Below, piece after piece: positions 26,926-34,951 of a stretch of 64,000 nt of DNA. The stretch is from positions 1-64,000 of the forward strand of contig JAPLDS010000073.1 of NCBI GenBank assembly GCA_026391295.1, read 5' to 3'. The notes under the pieces are model-generated. The model did no database searches. It saw only the letters and a list, made by a program, of their open reading frames with translations, and was not told the origin of the DNA. The stretch is from Bacteroidia bacterium (GTDB lineage: Bacteria > Bacteroidota > Bacteroidia > Bacteroidales > Prolixibacteraceae). The position numbers and the translations under genes were made by a program. Positions within the stretch are counted from its first letter, which is position 1, and the number at the start of each line of letters is the position of its first letter.

Positions 26926-27297
26926 ATGAAAAGACGTTTAATATTCCTTATTCCCATTCTGCTTGTTGTCGTAAGTTGTAAATATGATTTCATATTACCA
27001 GTGCCAGAAGCTCCGGTAACCGCGGGGGTAAGTTTTGCAACTAAGGTTGTTCCAATCTTTACCACAGGAAATAAATGCACTTCGTGCCATAAGGCAGGTG
27101 GACAGTCCCCTGACTATACTGCAGAAAAAGCATATAGCTCTATTGTACCAAACTTAGTTAATACTAGTTCCCCCAACCAGAGCCTAATTTATACTTTAGC
27201 AGGACCTTCAACTTCAACACACAATTGGAAAAAGCTTTCTGCCAGTGAGGCCGCTATTATCTTACAATGGATAACAGAAGGATCAAAAAACAACTAG
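26926..27297 (+). CDS. Small one-haem lipoprotein
   Basis: The 123-residue protein has a lipoprotein signal ending at Cys18 (VVVSC), a single CTSCH haem motif at Cys51, and a C-terminal LSASEAAIILQWITEG segment like the end of cytochrome c-type domains. It resembles the small haem lipoproteins found near c-type cytochrome genes in Bacteroidota. Lack of an obvious Met ligand leaves the haem's sixth ligand open. It is followed after 22 nt by the DUF5777 barrel gene, so lipoprotein and barrel are likely made together. Confidence 0.75.
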   Translation: MKRRLIFLIPILLVVVSCKYDFILPVPEAPVTAGVSFATKVVPIFTTGNKCTSCHKAGGQSPDYTAEKAYSSIVPNLVNTSSPNQSLIYTLAGPSTSTHNWKKLSASEAAIILQWITEGSKNN

Positions 27298-27319
27298 TAG
27301 AAATTTAACATTCGCAATC

Positions 27320-28249
27320 ATGAAAAAATATATCCTATTTATTATCCTGTTCTCCCTGATTGGAACATATGTTTATGCTCAAGATGGGACGGCTGATACA
27401 ACCGCTGTTGTCGTCGAAAAAGACAAACCCGTTCGATCCCCATTTGAAAGCGGATATCTTATTGATGCACAGACCACAGTAATCCAGCCAGCACATACGC
27501 TTGAGGCTGTCATTCAACATAAATTTGGAACCATACAAAATGGTCACTCCGACTTATGGGGTATATTCTCACCTGGTGCCAGCATTCGATTAGCTTTAGA
27601 TTATGTTCTTGTCAAGAACTTCCAAGTAGGTGCAGGGATCAACAACAAAAAAATGACTAGTGACTTCAATGTAAAATGGACACTGCTTCAACAAACCCGA
27701 AAAAATACGGTACCATTTGCTGTTACTGTGTTTGGGAATGTTGGAATTGACGGTCGAAATATCAGCGAATTTGAATCCGGAAATGTTCAAGTTGCTCATG
27801 AATTAGGACAGGTTAATTTATTCAAATTCCCAGATCGTTTAAGCTATTTCTCTGAACTTATTGTAGGGCGTAAATTCTCAGAGAAGATTTCACTTCAAGC
27901 CGCAGTGAGCTTCACGCATTTTAATGTAATCGGATTGCCCTATGACCATGACAAAGTGGCCTTACATCTAAATGGGCGATTCAAGGTATCACCCCAAGGG
28001 TCTATAATCTTCAATTACGATTATCCACTAAAGATTAAAGATATTTCAGAGCAATGGACTTTTGTTAATCCAGCAAAACCAAATCTAGCATTCGGTTATG
28101 AAGTATCAACAAGCACCCACTCTTTTCAAATGTATATGGCTACTGCTACAGGATTGTTAGCCCAAGAAAGCATAATGAGCAATCAAAATGACTTAACCAA
28201 GCAGCAGTTTGTAATTGGATTTAATATTACAAGGCTCTGGGGATTCTAG
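27320..28249 (+). CDS. DUF5777-family outer-membrane beta-barrel protein
   Basis: The 309-residue protein has a signal peptide (about 1-20, ending VYAQ) and then alternating hydrophobic strands typical of a barrel. The C-terminus is VIGFNITRLWGF, with a terminal aromatic as expected for outer-membrane insertion. The SPFESGYLIDAQTTVIQPAHTLE region and the following HKFGTI are typical of DUF5777. The function of this family is not established. Its place between two haem lipoproteins and periplasmic cytochromes suggests a barrel that may hold or expose a cytochrome, as in porin-cytochrome conduits; this is inference. Confidence 0.8.
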   Translation: MKKYILFIILFSLIGTYVYAQDGTADTTAVVVEKDKPVRSPFESGYLIDAQTTVIQPAHTLEAVIQHKFGTIQNGHSDLWGIFSPGASIRLALDYVLVKNFQVGAGINNKKMTSDFNVKWTLLQQTRKNTVPFAVTVFGNVGIDGRNISEFESGNVQVAHELGQVNLFKFPDRLSYFSELIVGRKFSEKISLQAAVSFTHFNVIGLPYDHDKVALHLNGRFKVSPQGSIIFNYDYPLKIKDISEQWTFVNPAKPNLAFGYEVSTSTHSFQMYMATATGLLAQESIMSNQNDLTKQQFVIGFNITRLWGF

Positions 28250-28314
28250 AACTAAACCAGATTACTGTTCCTCAATTTTGACTTTGATTTTTTAACCTTA
28301 AAAAAGACAACAAA

Positions 28315-28737
28315 ATGAAACGGACTTTACGTAATTTAATCATTGGTATTTTAGGCGGGTTCTGTATGCTGATGCTGTTAAGCTTTGCAGCATCGCAAGA
28401 TCAAAAAACTGGTGCACCATGGGTTGTTCCAGCAAAATACAAAGCCATGAAAAACCCACAAAAGGGCGATCCTGCAGCCCTTAACACGGGGAAAATGCTT
28501 TATACCAAACATTGCAAATCGTGCCATGGAGGCTCTGGTGCTGGTGATGGTCCCAAAGCCAACAGCATGAAAACTAAAGTTAACAGCTTTAAAGATTCTA
28601 AATTCCAGGCCCAGAACGATGGAGATCTCTATTTTGAATCGTTTGTCGGTCGTGATGAGATGCCGAATTTCGAAAAGAAGATCCTAGACGATGAAGAGCG
28701 TTGGGCTATCGTCAGTTTTATTCGGACTTTGAAATAA
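28315..28737 (+). CDS. Class I c-type cytochrome (small periplasmic carrier)
   Basis: The 140-residue protein has an N-terminal hydrophobic export segment (about 7-26) and a single CKSCHGG haem motif at Cys67. GRDEMPNF supplies the probable axial Met, and the ending WAIVSFIRTLK is typical of class I cytochromes. It would shuttle one electron between inner-membrane quinol oxidases and outer partners. It is clearly a paralogue of the protein encoded at 30645. A stable hairpin follows the stop, so its transcript level may differ from that of downstream genes. Confidence 0.9.
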   Translation: MKRTLRNLIIGILGGFCMLMLLSFAASQDQKTGAPWVVPAKYKAMKNPQKGDPAALNTGKMLYTKHCKSCHGGSGAGDGPKANSMKTKVNSFKDSKFQAQNDGDLYFESFVGRDEMPNFEKKILDDEERWAIVSFIRTLK

Positions 28738-28741
28738 TCTC

Positions 28742-28762
28742 CCTTAGCCGCTTTGGCTAAGG
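28742..28762 (+). promoter_or_regulatory. Hairpin after the first small cytochrome gene
   Basis: CCTTAGCC (28742-28749) and GGCTAAGG (28755-28762) form a perfect 8-bp stem with a 5-nt loop and no T-run. It is likely an mRNA-stabilising or processing element. An equivalent hairpin follows the paralogous gene at 31064. Confidence 0.5.
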
Positions 28763-28790
28763 TCCTACTTTAATCTTTCACAGACACAAA

Positions 28791-29732
28791 ATGCGAACCT
28801 CGTATCTTTTGTTCCTGTTTGCGTTAATCCTTCACGGAATAACGCTTCAGGCCGAAGAAAAAAATGAAAATACTGATGTGAATGGCTGTCTTAAATGCCA
28901 TTCACATCAAACCATCACGTTTACCAACACGCTAACTAAGCATGAAGATAAACGGTTAATGAACCCATTTTACATCTTAGATAAAGACCATTTTGCTAAA
29001 GGGGTACACGCGAAGTTTAAATGCATCGATTGCCATTCTTCTGAGTACGAACAGTATCCTCACAAAGCCGAATTAAAACTAGAGCCCTTAAACACCTGTC
29101 TAGACTGTCATGGAGGAGATGTAAAGTATGCCTCTTTTCAATTTGAAAAGATTGATGAGGAGTTTCAAAAAAGCATCCATTTTAAAAAAATCGGTGAAAG
29201 TTTCACCTGTTCCAAATGTCACAATCAGCATTATTACCAAGCTAAATCAAGGAATAGCGCCATTGTAAGTGATATCGTATTATTTAGCAATGAGATGTGC
29301 ATGTCATGCCATAGCAACAACACAAAATTTCAATTGCTTTCTGATAAGTTAAAACCAGCATTAGCGCAAATTCACGATTGGCTACCCAATCAGGAGCTCC
29401 ATTTTAAGAATGTACGGTGCATAGAATGTCACACCCAGTTGGTTGATTCTTTAGCAGTCTCACATAATATTTTGCCCAAAGAGAAAGCCTTGAAGAATTG
29501 TGAAGAGTGTCATTCGAAAAACTCGATGCTTGAAGCTTCGTTGTACAAATACAAAAACCTCCAATCAAGAAATCAAGAAGGGAAGCTAAACACAATCATC
29601 TCGAATAAATCATATGTTATTGGCGCCTATCAGAATACTTGGCTACAACGAATCAGCTTTATCATCTTGGCACTTGTATTACTAGGTATTGGATTCCATG
29701 TGATTGCACGAATTATGAAGAAACTGATATGA
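28791..29732 (+). CDS. Seven-haem c-type cytochrome with C-terminal membrane anchor
   Basis: The 313-residue protein has a signal peptide (about 1-21), seven CXXCH motifs (Cys33, 78, 103, 140, 170, 210, 237) and a C-terminal transmembrane helix (about 287-306) with a short basic tail. It would be a periplasmic multihaem domain held at the inner membrane. The b-type cytochrome gene overlaps its stop by 4 nt (ATGA), implying a two-subunit complex that takes electrons from quinol. The combination resembles Geobacter CbcL, which fuses a multihaem c domain with a b-type domain, but here the parts are separate genes. No catalytic reductase subunit is linked. Confidence 0.85.
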   Translation: MRTSYLLFLFALILHGITLQAEEKNENTDVNGCLKCHSHQTITFTNTLTKHEDKRLMNPFYILDKDHFAKGVHAKFKCIDCHSSEYEQYPHKAELKLEPLNTCLDCHGGDVKYASFQFEKIDEEFQKSIHFKKIGESFTCSKCHNQHYYQAKSRNSAIVSDIVLFSNEMCMSCHSNNTKFQLLSDKLKPALAQIHDWLPNQELHFKNVRCIECHTQLVDSLAVSHNILPKEKALKNCEECHSKNSMLEASLYKYKNLQSRNQEGKLNTIISNKSYVIGAYQNTWLQRISFIILALVLLGIGFHVIARIMKKLI

Positions 29733-30361
29733 AAGAGTCTGAAAACAAGATCTACTTCTACCCGATCTGGATTCGAATTTGGCACGGTCTAAATGCCATT
29801 GGAATTCTGGTTTTGATCTACACTGGGATTACCATGTATTATTCAAACCGTGGATTTCAACTGATGGATTTCCAACTTGCGATCAACATGCATAATATTA
29901 CGGGGATCATGGTCGGTCTAAGTTATCTGATTTTCAGCATAGGCAACCTAAGAACAACGAATCATAAACACTACAAAGTAAAACGCATTGGCATGTTTGA
30001 GAAGGTTTTAAAACAAAGCCAATATTATATGGTAGGCATGTTTAATAATCAGCATCCTCCCTTTCCCCTATCAGAAAAGAGAAAATTTAATCCACTACAA
30101 AAATTGATCTATTCAATTATTATGTATGTTTTTATGCCCGGACTTATTATTACCGGCATTGGTTTGTTGTTCCCCGAACTAATTATTGAAAATGTGTATC
30201 ATCTAAGTGGAATATTTCTGACTGCCCTACTTCATGCCTCGCTTGGTTTTTTAGTCTCCATATTTTTAATCATTCACTTGTATGTTGCCTCCATTGGCAA
30301 ACACCCCTTAGAAAACTTTAAAAGCATCCTGAACGGATACCACGACCCCAACAAGCATTAG
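29729..30361 (+). CDS. b-type cytochrome membrane subunit (HydC/PhsC-like)
   Basis: The start at 29729 is chosen because it overlaps the upstream stop by 4 nt and gives a normal N-terminus; a longer frame from 29639 would run inside the previous gene. The 210-residue protein has four hydrophobic helices with His in IWHGLN, NMHNITG, LLHASLG and IIHLYVA, the usual ligands for two b haems. The family passes electrons between quinones and periplasmic c haems or hydrogenase/reductase subunits. With the seven-haem partner encoded upstream, it would serve as the quinol-oxidising half. Confidence 0.85.
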   Translation: MKESENKIYFYPIWIRIWHGLNAIGILVLIYTGITMYYSNRGFQLMDFQLAINMHNITGIMVGLSYLIFSIGNLRTTNHKHYKVKRIGMFEKVLKQSQYYMVGMFNNQHPPFPLSEKRKFNPLQKLIYSIIMYVFMPGLIITGIGLLFPELIIENVYHLSGIFLTALLHASLGFLVSIFLIIHLYVASIGKHPLENFKSILNGYHDPNKH

Positions 30362-30396
30362 ACCTTATAATTCAACAGATTAACCACGAAGAATCA

Positions 30397-30484
30397 TTCT
30401 AAATAATGAAAAATGCTTATTTAGAACCAATAAAAATCAATTTTATTCCTGCTTTATATCAACAGAACTTGATCGTTATATCAA
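30397..30484 (+). promoter_or_regulatory. Dyads upstream of the second cytochrome module
   Basis: In the 283-nt gap before 30645, TTCTAAATA (30397-30405) and TATTTAGAA (30418-30426) form a perfect 9-bp inverted repeat. TTGAT-N6-ATCAA lies at 30469-30484. The second has FNR-type half-sites, though with spacer 6 rather than 4. They suggest a separate, possibly redox-controlled promoter for 30645-32708. No TAnnTTTG box was found. Confidence 0.4.
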
Positions 30485-30644
30485 TAGGCATTAGTCTTTG
30501 AAAAAAGATATCCTTCCTACTTTTGAATAGTCATTCAGACGGATTTACATAGTTGTTTTCATTGAATTAAAGTTCAACATTACGTCTTTCTTTCCTAACA
30601 ACATTCGGCTGCTTGGTTTATGTTTAATCTTTAAAACAACTCGT

Positions 30645-31064
30645 ATGAAAAATTTCAGTATTCTCTTAAAAAGTTTGAGTCTGATGATGTGCCTTGTAGC
30701 CATTTCGTCCTTTGTATCAGCCCAAGATCAAAAACCTGGCGCGGCCTGGGAGATCCCAGCAAAATACAAAGCGATGAAAAACACCCTTAAAGGAGATGCA
30801 GCTTCAGTTAATGTTGGCAAGAACTTGTATGCGAAACATTGCAAATCATGCCATGGCGGTGCTGGATTAGGCGATGGCCCAAAGGCATCTAGCATGAAAA
30901 CAAAAATTGGATCATTTAAGGATGCCAAATTTCAATCTCAAGTAGATGGCACATTGTACTACCAAATTTTCGTAGGACGCGATGAGATGCCTGCTTTTGA
31001 TAAAAAACTAGCAGAAGAAGATGACAGATGGGCCCTTGTAAATTTTGTCCGCTCACTAAAATAA
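30645..31064 (+). CDS. Class I c-type cytochrome, paralogue of the 28315 gene product
   Basis: The 139-residue protein has a signal peptide ending near VSAQ (about 26), a CKSCHGG haem motif at Cys66 and GRDEMPAF with the probable axial Met. Most of the mature sequence matches the product of 28315 (for example PAKYKAMKN, KSCHGG, GDGPKA, SMKTK, FKDAKFQ), so the two come from duplication. This copy precedes the seven-haem NapC/NirT gene, whereas the other precedes the b/c module. A 16-bp hairpin follows its stop. Confidence 0.9.
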   Translation: MKNFSILLKSLSLMMCLVAISSFVSAQDQKPGAAWEIPAKYKAMKNTLKGDAASVNVGKNLYAKHCKSCHGGAGLGDGPKASSMKTKIGSFKDAKFQSQVDGTLYYQIFVGRDEMPAFDKKLAEEDDRWALVNFVRSLK

Positions 31065-31073
31065 ACATCCTTT

Positions 31074-31109
31074 TAATTCGGCACTGAGTGAATACTCGGT
31101 GTCGAATTA
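31074..31109 (+). promoter_or_regulatory. Long hairpin after the second small cytochrome gene
   Basis: The 16-nt arms at 31074-31089 and 31094-31109 pair throughout (two G-U pairs) around a GAAT loop, with no T-run. The free energy should be strong. It probably protects the 3' end of the cytochrome mRNA or cuts read-through into the next gene. Confidence 0.6.
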
Positions 31110-31211
31110 CTTGCTCTCTTTAACCAATTACTCAGCTATAAAGGGCAATAAACCTACCTAGTAGGGATTAACTTTAGTCTATTTTCCTCTTTACCCTCTC
31201 AATCTACGGAT

Positions 31212-32708
31212 ATGCAATTGCCAAAATCTTCTAAAAACTTGCTAACCATTGCTGGTGTAATCATAGCAATATCAAGTCTCGCATTGATTCTACTCTTGTT
31301 TATTGTCTCTAATTTTATCTTCCCAGATAATAATTTTCTAGGCATATTTATTTATATGGCTTTGCCAGCGTTATTATTCTTTGGACTTCTTCTTATTCCA
31401 ATTGGGATGATTCGCACAAAAAAGCGTAATAAAAAAAATGAAACAGCAGACGAGCAATATCCACTTTGGGATTTCAACAAACCATCAACACGAAATGCCG
31501 CTGCCATATTTCTTGTTGGAACTATCCTTTTGGCCATTCTCTCCTCGATTGGAAGCTTTCAGGCTTTTCACATCACCGAATCAAATGAGTTTTGCGGTAA
31601 ATTATGTCACGTGACGATGAAACCAGAATATACCGCTTATCAAAATTCACCACACTCCAGAGTAAACTGCGTAGAATGCCATGTTGGATCAGGAGCTGGA
31701 TGGTATATCCGCAGTAAAATGACTGGTTTATATCAGGTTTATGCAGTTATCACGAATAATATACCTCATCCCATAGCAACACCTATAACCAATTTACGTC
31801 CTGCAATGGAGACTTGTGAGCATTGCCATTGGCCTCAAAAATTTTACGATCGGAAACAGAAAAATAAAATATCCTATTTAGCCGATGAGACTACCTCGGC
31901 TTGGAATATTCACCTTCAGATGAAGACCAGTGCCAGCAATAGTGCTCAAGGTATTGCGCAAGGAATACATTGGCATATTAACCCTGATGTGAAAATTGAA
32001 TACAAGACCACTTCGGCAAACCGCGAAAAGATCCCTTGGGTTAGATACACGAATCTTAAGAGTGGTGCAGTCACCATCTATGAAGATACTAAAGAGAAAA
32101 CCACAACTTCTCAATTGGATTCTATGGAGATGCGGAAAATGGATTGTATCGACTGCCATAACAGACCATCTCACAATTACAAGAACCCTCAAGACTTTAT
32201 TGATGAGCTGATTACTGCAGGAAAAATACCTCACTCTTTACCAGACGTGAAGATCGTGGCTATGAACATTCTAAATCAAGATTATTCGACAACAGACAGT
32301 GCGATGATCGCCATTGAGAAACAAGTGAATGAATATTACACTTCGATGTATCCGAAACTTGTAGCAAGTAAGAAAAATGAGATCGATCAGACTATTGCTG
32401 GTATTAAGGAGGGGTTCAGTCAGAACATATTCCCAGAGATGGGTGCTAAATGGTCGGCTCATCCCAATCACTTAGGCCACCTTGAATCGGTAGGTTGCGA
32501 CCGTTGTCATAACGATTTGCATATCTCTACTGGAGGGAAAAAGATCTCACGCGATTGTAATCTATGCCATAATATTGTCGCTCAAGGAGCCGATTCAACG
32601 ATGGAAGTCGCTAGTTCTTTCAAGCCTCTTGAATTCAAACATCCAGTAGATATTGGGGATAAATGGAAGACTAAGTTATGTTCTGAATGCCACTCTAAAT
32701 TGTATTGA
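31212..32708 (+). CDS. Seven-haem NapC/NirT-family membrane cytochrome (ImcH-like layout)
   Basis: The 498-residue protein has three predicted transmembrane helices (about 9-33, 42-65, 96-118), then a periplasmic region with one CX3CH motif (Cys128, FCGKLCHVTM) and six CXXCH motifs (Cys153, 202, 312, 429, 449, 490). The first part matches NapC/NirT/NrfH quinol dehydrogenases. Three helices, about 500 residues and seven haems match what is described for Geobacter ImcH, an inner-membrane cytochrome needed for high-potential extracellular acceptors. No reductase gene follows; a terminator closes the run. Electron transfer to the small cytochrome encoded upstream is a reasonable inference. Confidence 0.85.
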   Translation: MQLPKSSKNLLTIAGVIIAISSLALILLLFIVSNFIFPDNNFLGIFIYMALPALLFFGLLLIPIGMIRTKKRNKKNETADEQYPLWDFNKPSTRNAAAIFLVGTILLAILSSIGSFQAFHITESNEFCGKLCHVTMKPEYTAYQNSPHSRVNCVECHVGSGAGWYIRSKMTGLYQVYAVITNNIPHPIATPITNLRPAMETCEHCHWPQKFYDRKQKNKISYLADETTSAWNIHLQMKTSASNSAQGIAQGIHWHINPDVKIEYKTTSANREKIPWVRYTNLKSGAVTIYEDTKEKTTTSQLDSMEMRKMDCIDCHNRPSHNYKNPQDFIDELITAGKIPHSLPDVKIVAMNILNQDYSTTDSAMIAIEKQVNEYYTSMYPKLVASKKNEIDQTIAGIKEGFSQNIFPEMGAKWSAHPNHLGHLESVGCDRCHNDLHISTGGKKISRDCNLCHNIVAQGADSTMEVASSFKPLEFKHPVDIGDKWKTKLCSECHSKLY

Positions 32709-32751
32709 AATTAGCGAAGGCGCATTCATACATTATTATATAGTTTAACAG

Positions 32752-32788
32752 GCGATGCTGTACCACTGGTGCGGCATCGCTTTTTTTT
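32752..32788 (+). terminator. Intrinsic terminator ending the cytochrome cluster
   Basis: GCGATGC (32752-32758) pairs with GCATCGC (32774-32780), with further pairing inside, followed by eight T. It lies 44 nt after the NapC/NirT gene stop. Confidence 0.85.
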
Positions 32789-32800
32789 GTCTTTTTCCAT

Positions 32801-33290
32801 CCGTCCATCCGTCGGTTGACGGACGGACGGGTTAGAAAACATCCAATCAAGCTAGAGCCCTGAAAGGGTTCAACCCCTCGCGGGGCTGACGGATTCCAAC
32901 CCTCCTAATAGCCATAAGCTACCGCTCATGGCTATTAAAATATCACCCTTTCAGGGTTAAAAGAGTCTACGACGAAATCAACTCTTAATTCATAATTCCT
33001 TCTTTCCTAATTCGTTCTTAGTGCCTTTTTAGTGTCTTGGAGTCTTGGTGGCGCTTTTTTTCCTTCCGTCCGTCAACCGACGGACTGACATAATTGATTT
33101 CCTTCGTGCTTGATTCCGAACCTCCCCCAACCCCTCCAAAGGAGGGGAGTGTTGAGCTAGATATTATCCTAGTAAGATTTGAAGTCTCCCTTTTGGGGAG
33201 ATTTAGAGGGGTGCGATATGATGTTTTATAATAATACCACCCCTACGGGGTTTCTGATTACGACAGACATCATTCTTTCAACCCCTCCTA
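32801..33290. repeat. Cluster of interspersed palindromic repeats in a gene-free stretch
   Basis: The gap between the terminator and the fucosidase gene has no supported gene. It holds an inverted pair CCCTGAAAGGGT (32858-32869) / ACCCTTTCAGGG (32945-32956) around a TAATAGCCAT / ATGGCTATTA stem (32906-32937). Copies of a CCGTC-ggtt-GACGG palindrome occur near 32810-32825 and as GTCCGTC-aacc-GACGGAC at 33068-33085. CCCCTCC-aaa-GGAGGGG is at 33131-33147 and TCTCCC/GGGAGA at 33185-33201. Repeats of these types are common in Bacteroidota intergenic DNA. Confidence 0.65.
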
Positions 33291-33341
33291 ATTCGTAATT
33301 CTTAATTCATAATTCCGTCAGTCAGTTAATGGAAGAAAAGT

Positions 33342-33349
33342 TATCTTTG
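33342..33349 (+). promoter_or_regulatory. Candidate -7 box for the first GH29 gene
   Basis: TATCTTTG fits TAnnTTTG and lies 45 nt before the start codon at 33395. A -33 element was not found. Confidence 0.35.
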
Positions 33350-33394
33350 GCCTGCTAGAATTATTTCAACTAATCTTAACGAAACCCAGCAGCC

Positions 33395-34852
33395 ATGAAA
33401 AGATCTTTTCTAATCCTTCTAATCCTATTCGCTTTCACCCAGACAAAAGCAAGTGATAAACCCAAAGTAGTAGCATCACCTCAACCGGTCTATCCCCTTC
33501 CTACCGACAGGCAACTAGCATGGCATGAGATGGAGCAGTATGCCTTTATACACTTCACAACAAACACCTTCACAGGGAAAGAGTGGGGCTTTGGCGACGA
33601 GAGTCCAGAAGTCTTTAATCCATCTGCCATGGATGTTAACCAGTGGGTTAAAGTGATTAAAGAATCAGGGCTAAAAGCAGTCGTATTGACCTGTAAACAT
33701 CATGATGGATTTTGTTTGTGGCCAAGTAAATACACAGAGCATTCAGTAAAGAATAGTAAATGGAAAAATGGACAAGGGAATGTGGTCAAAGAAGTGGCTG
33801 AAGCCTGTCGAAAATACGGTCTAAAATTTGGCGTATACCTCTCGCCATGGGACCGCAATAACAAAGATTATGGGACACCAGCTTATATTGAATATTATAG
33901 GAATCAGCTAAAAGAGTTGTTTTCTCTATATAGTCCGATCTTTGAAATGTGGTTCGACGGAGCTAATGGAGGCGATGGATATTATGGTGGAGCGAGAGAA
34001 AAGCGCAGTATTAATGGTGCCACCTATTACGATTGGCCGAAGACAACAAGCATGGTACGTGGGTTGGAGCCAAACATTATTTTCTTTAGCGACGCAGGAC
34101 CGGACATCAGATGGTGTGGCAATGAACGTGGATATGCAGGAGAGACTAACTGGGGTAATATCACCAAAGACTCTATTTATGCCGGCAAGGATGGCATTCA
34201 GCAATTATTAAATAGTGGATCAGCTGATGGAACAAGTTATGTTCCGGCCGAAGTAGATGTATCTATTCGTCCAGGATGGTTCTACCATGCAACAGAAGAT
34301 TCTAAGGTAAAAACACCGGAAAAACTTTTTGAGATCTACCTATCATCTGTAGGAAGAGGATCGAATCTTATTCTAAATATCCCACCTGATCGTAGAGGCC
34401 TTTTGCATGAAAATGATGTTAAATCGTTACTTGGATGGAAAAAATTAATCGATGACGCATTCCAAAACAATCTTGCAAAGGGAGCAAAAATTAAGGCAGA
34501 TAGTTATCGGGGAGAATCAGGAAAATATGCACCGTCAAATACTCTAGATGGCAAGAAAGAGACATACTGGGCTACCGATGACAACAAAGTTAATGGAGAA
34601 CTAACAATTGACCTAAAGGGAAAACACGTCGTTAAATATGTTTTAATGCAAGAGTTTATTAAACTTGGTCAACGTGTAAAAGGATTTGAAATTTCAGTCT
34701 TAAAAGAGAATCAATGGGTAAAAGTTGGAAAAGGAACAACAATTGGATACAAAAAGATAGTGAAACTCGAACCGACAGAAACGACTCAAATTAAAATCTC
34801 CATAATAGATTCAAAAGCAGCGCCATTGCTATCAAACATAGAAATTTACTAA
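33395..34852 (+). CDS. GH29 alpha-L-fucosidase with C-terminal discoidin-like domain
   Basis: The 485-residue protein has a signal peptide (about 1-19) and a GH29 (beta/alpha)8 domain. Conserved segments are EQYAFIHFTTNTF, TCKHHDGFCLWPS and EMWFDGANGG, where the Asp is the expected nucleophile. From about residue 370 a beta-sandwich of the F5/8-type C kind follows (SNTLDGKKETYWATDD, ELTIDLKG), probably for sugar binding. It would remove alpha-L-fucose from glycans in the periplasm or outside the cell. The subgroup with ANGG after the nucleophile tends to act on linked fucose rather than aryl-fucosides, but this cannot be fixed here. Confidence 0.92.
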   Translation: MKRSFLILLILFAFTQTKASDKPKVVASPQPVYPLPTDRQLAWHEMEQYAFIHFTTNTFTGKEWGFGDESPEVFNPSAMDVNQWVKVIKESGLKAVVLTCKHHDGFCLWPSKYTEHSVKNSKWKNGQGNVVKEVAEACRKYGLKFGVYLSPWDRNNKDYGTPAYIEYYRNQLKELFSLYSPIFEMWFDGANGGDGYYGGAREKRSINGATYYDWPKTTSMVRGLEPNIIFFSDAGPDIRWCGNERGYAGETNWGNITKDSIYAGKDGIQQLLNSGSADGTSYVPAEVDVSIRPGWFYHATEDSKVKTPEKLFEIYLSSVGRGSNLILNIPPDRRGLLHENDVKSLLGWKKLIDDAFQNNLAKGAKIKADSYRGESGKYAPSNTLDGKKETYWATDDNKVNGELTIDLKGKHVVKYVLMQEFIKLGQRVKGFEISVLKENQWVKVGKGTTIGYKKIVKLEPTETTQIKISIIDSKAAPLLSNIEIY

Positions 34853-34951
34853 CCATAAACTATTTAAATATTTTGAAATTAATAGATTAGCCATCTTTAA
34901 AATGGTTTATAAATCTATTTTAGATCTAATCGAAACTGCAGATATAAGTGA

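Noticed and set aside
29639-29728. Long start of the b-type cytochrome gene
   Set aside because: It runs inside the upstream gene in another frame; the ATGA overlap at 29729 is the natural start.
31605-31622. CACGTG-centred sequence as a parS site
   Set aside because: Flanks do not match TGTTTCACGTGAAACA, and it lies within the NapC/NirT coding region.
25491-32708. Dissimilatory nitrite or nitrate reduction operon
   Set aside because: No NrfA-type CXXCK site and no molybdopterin or catalytic subunit in the cluster.
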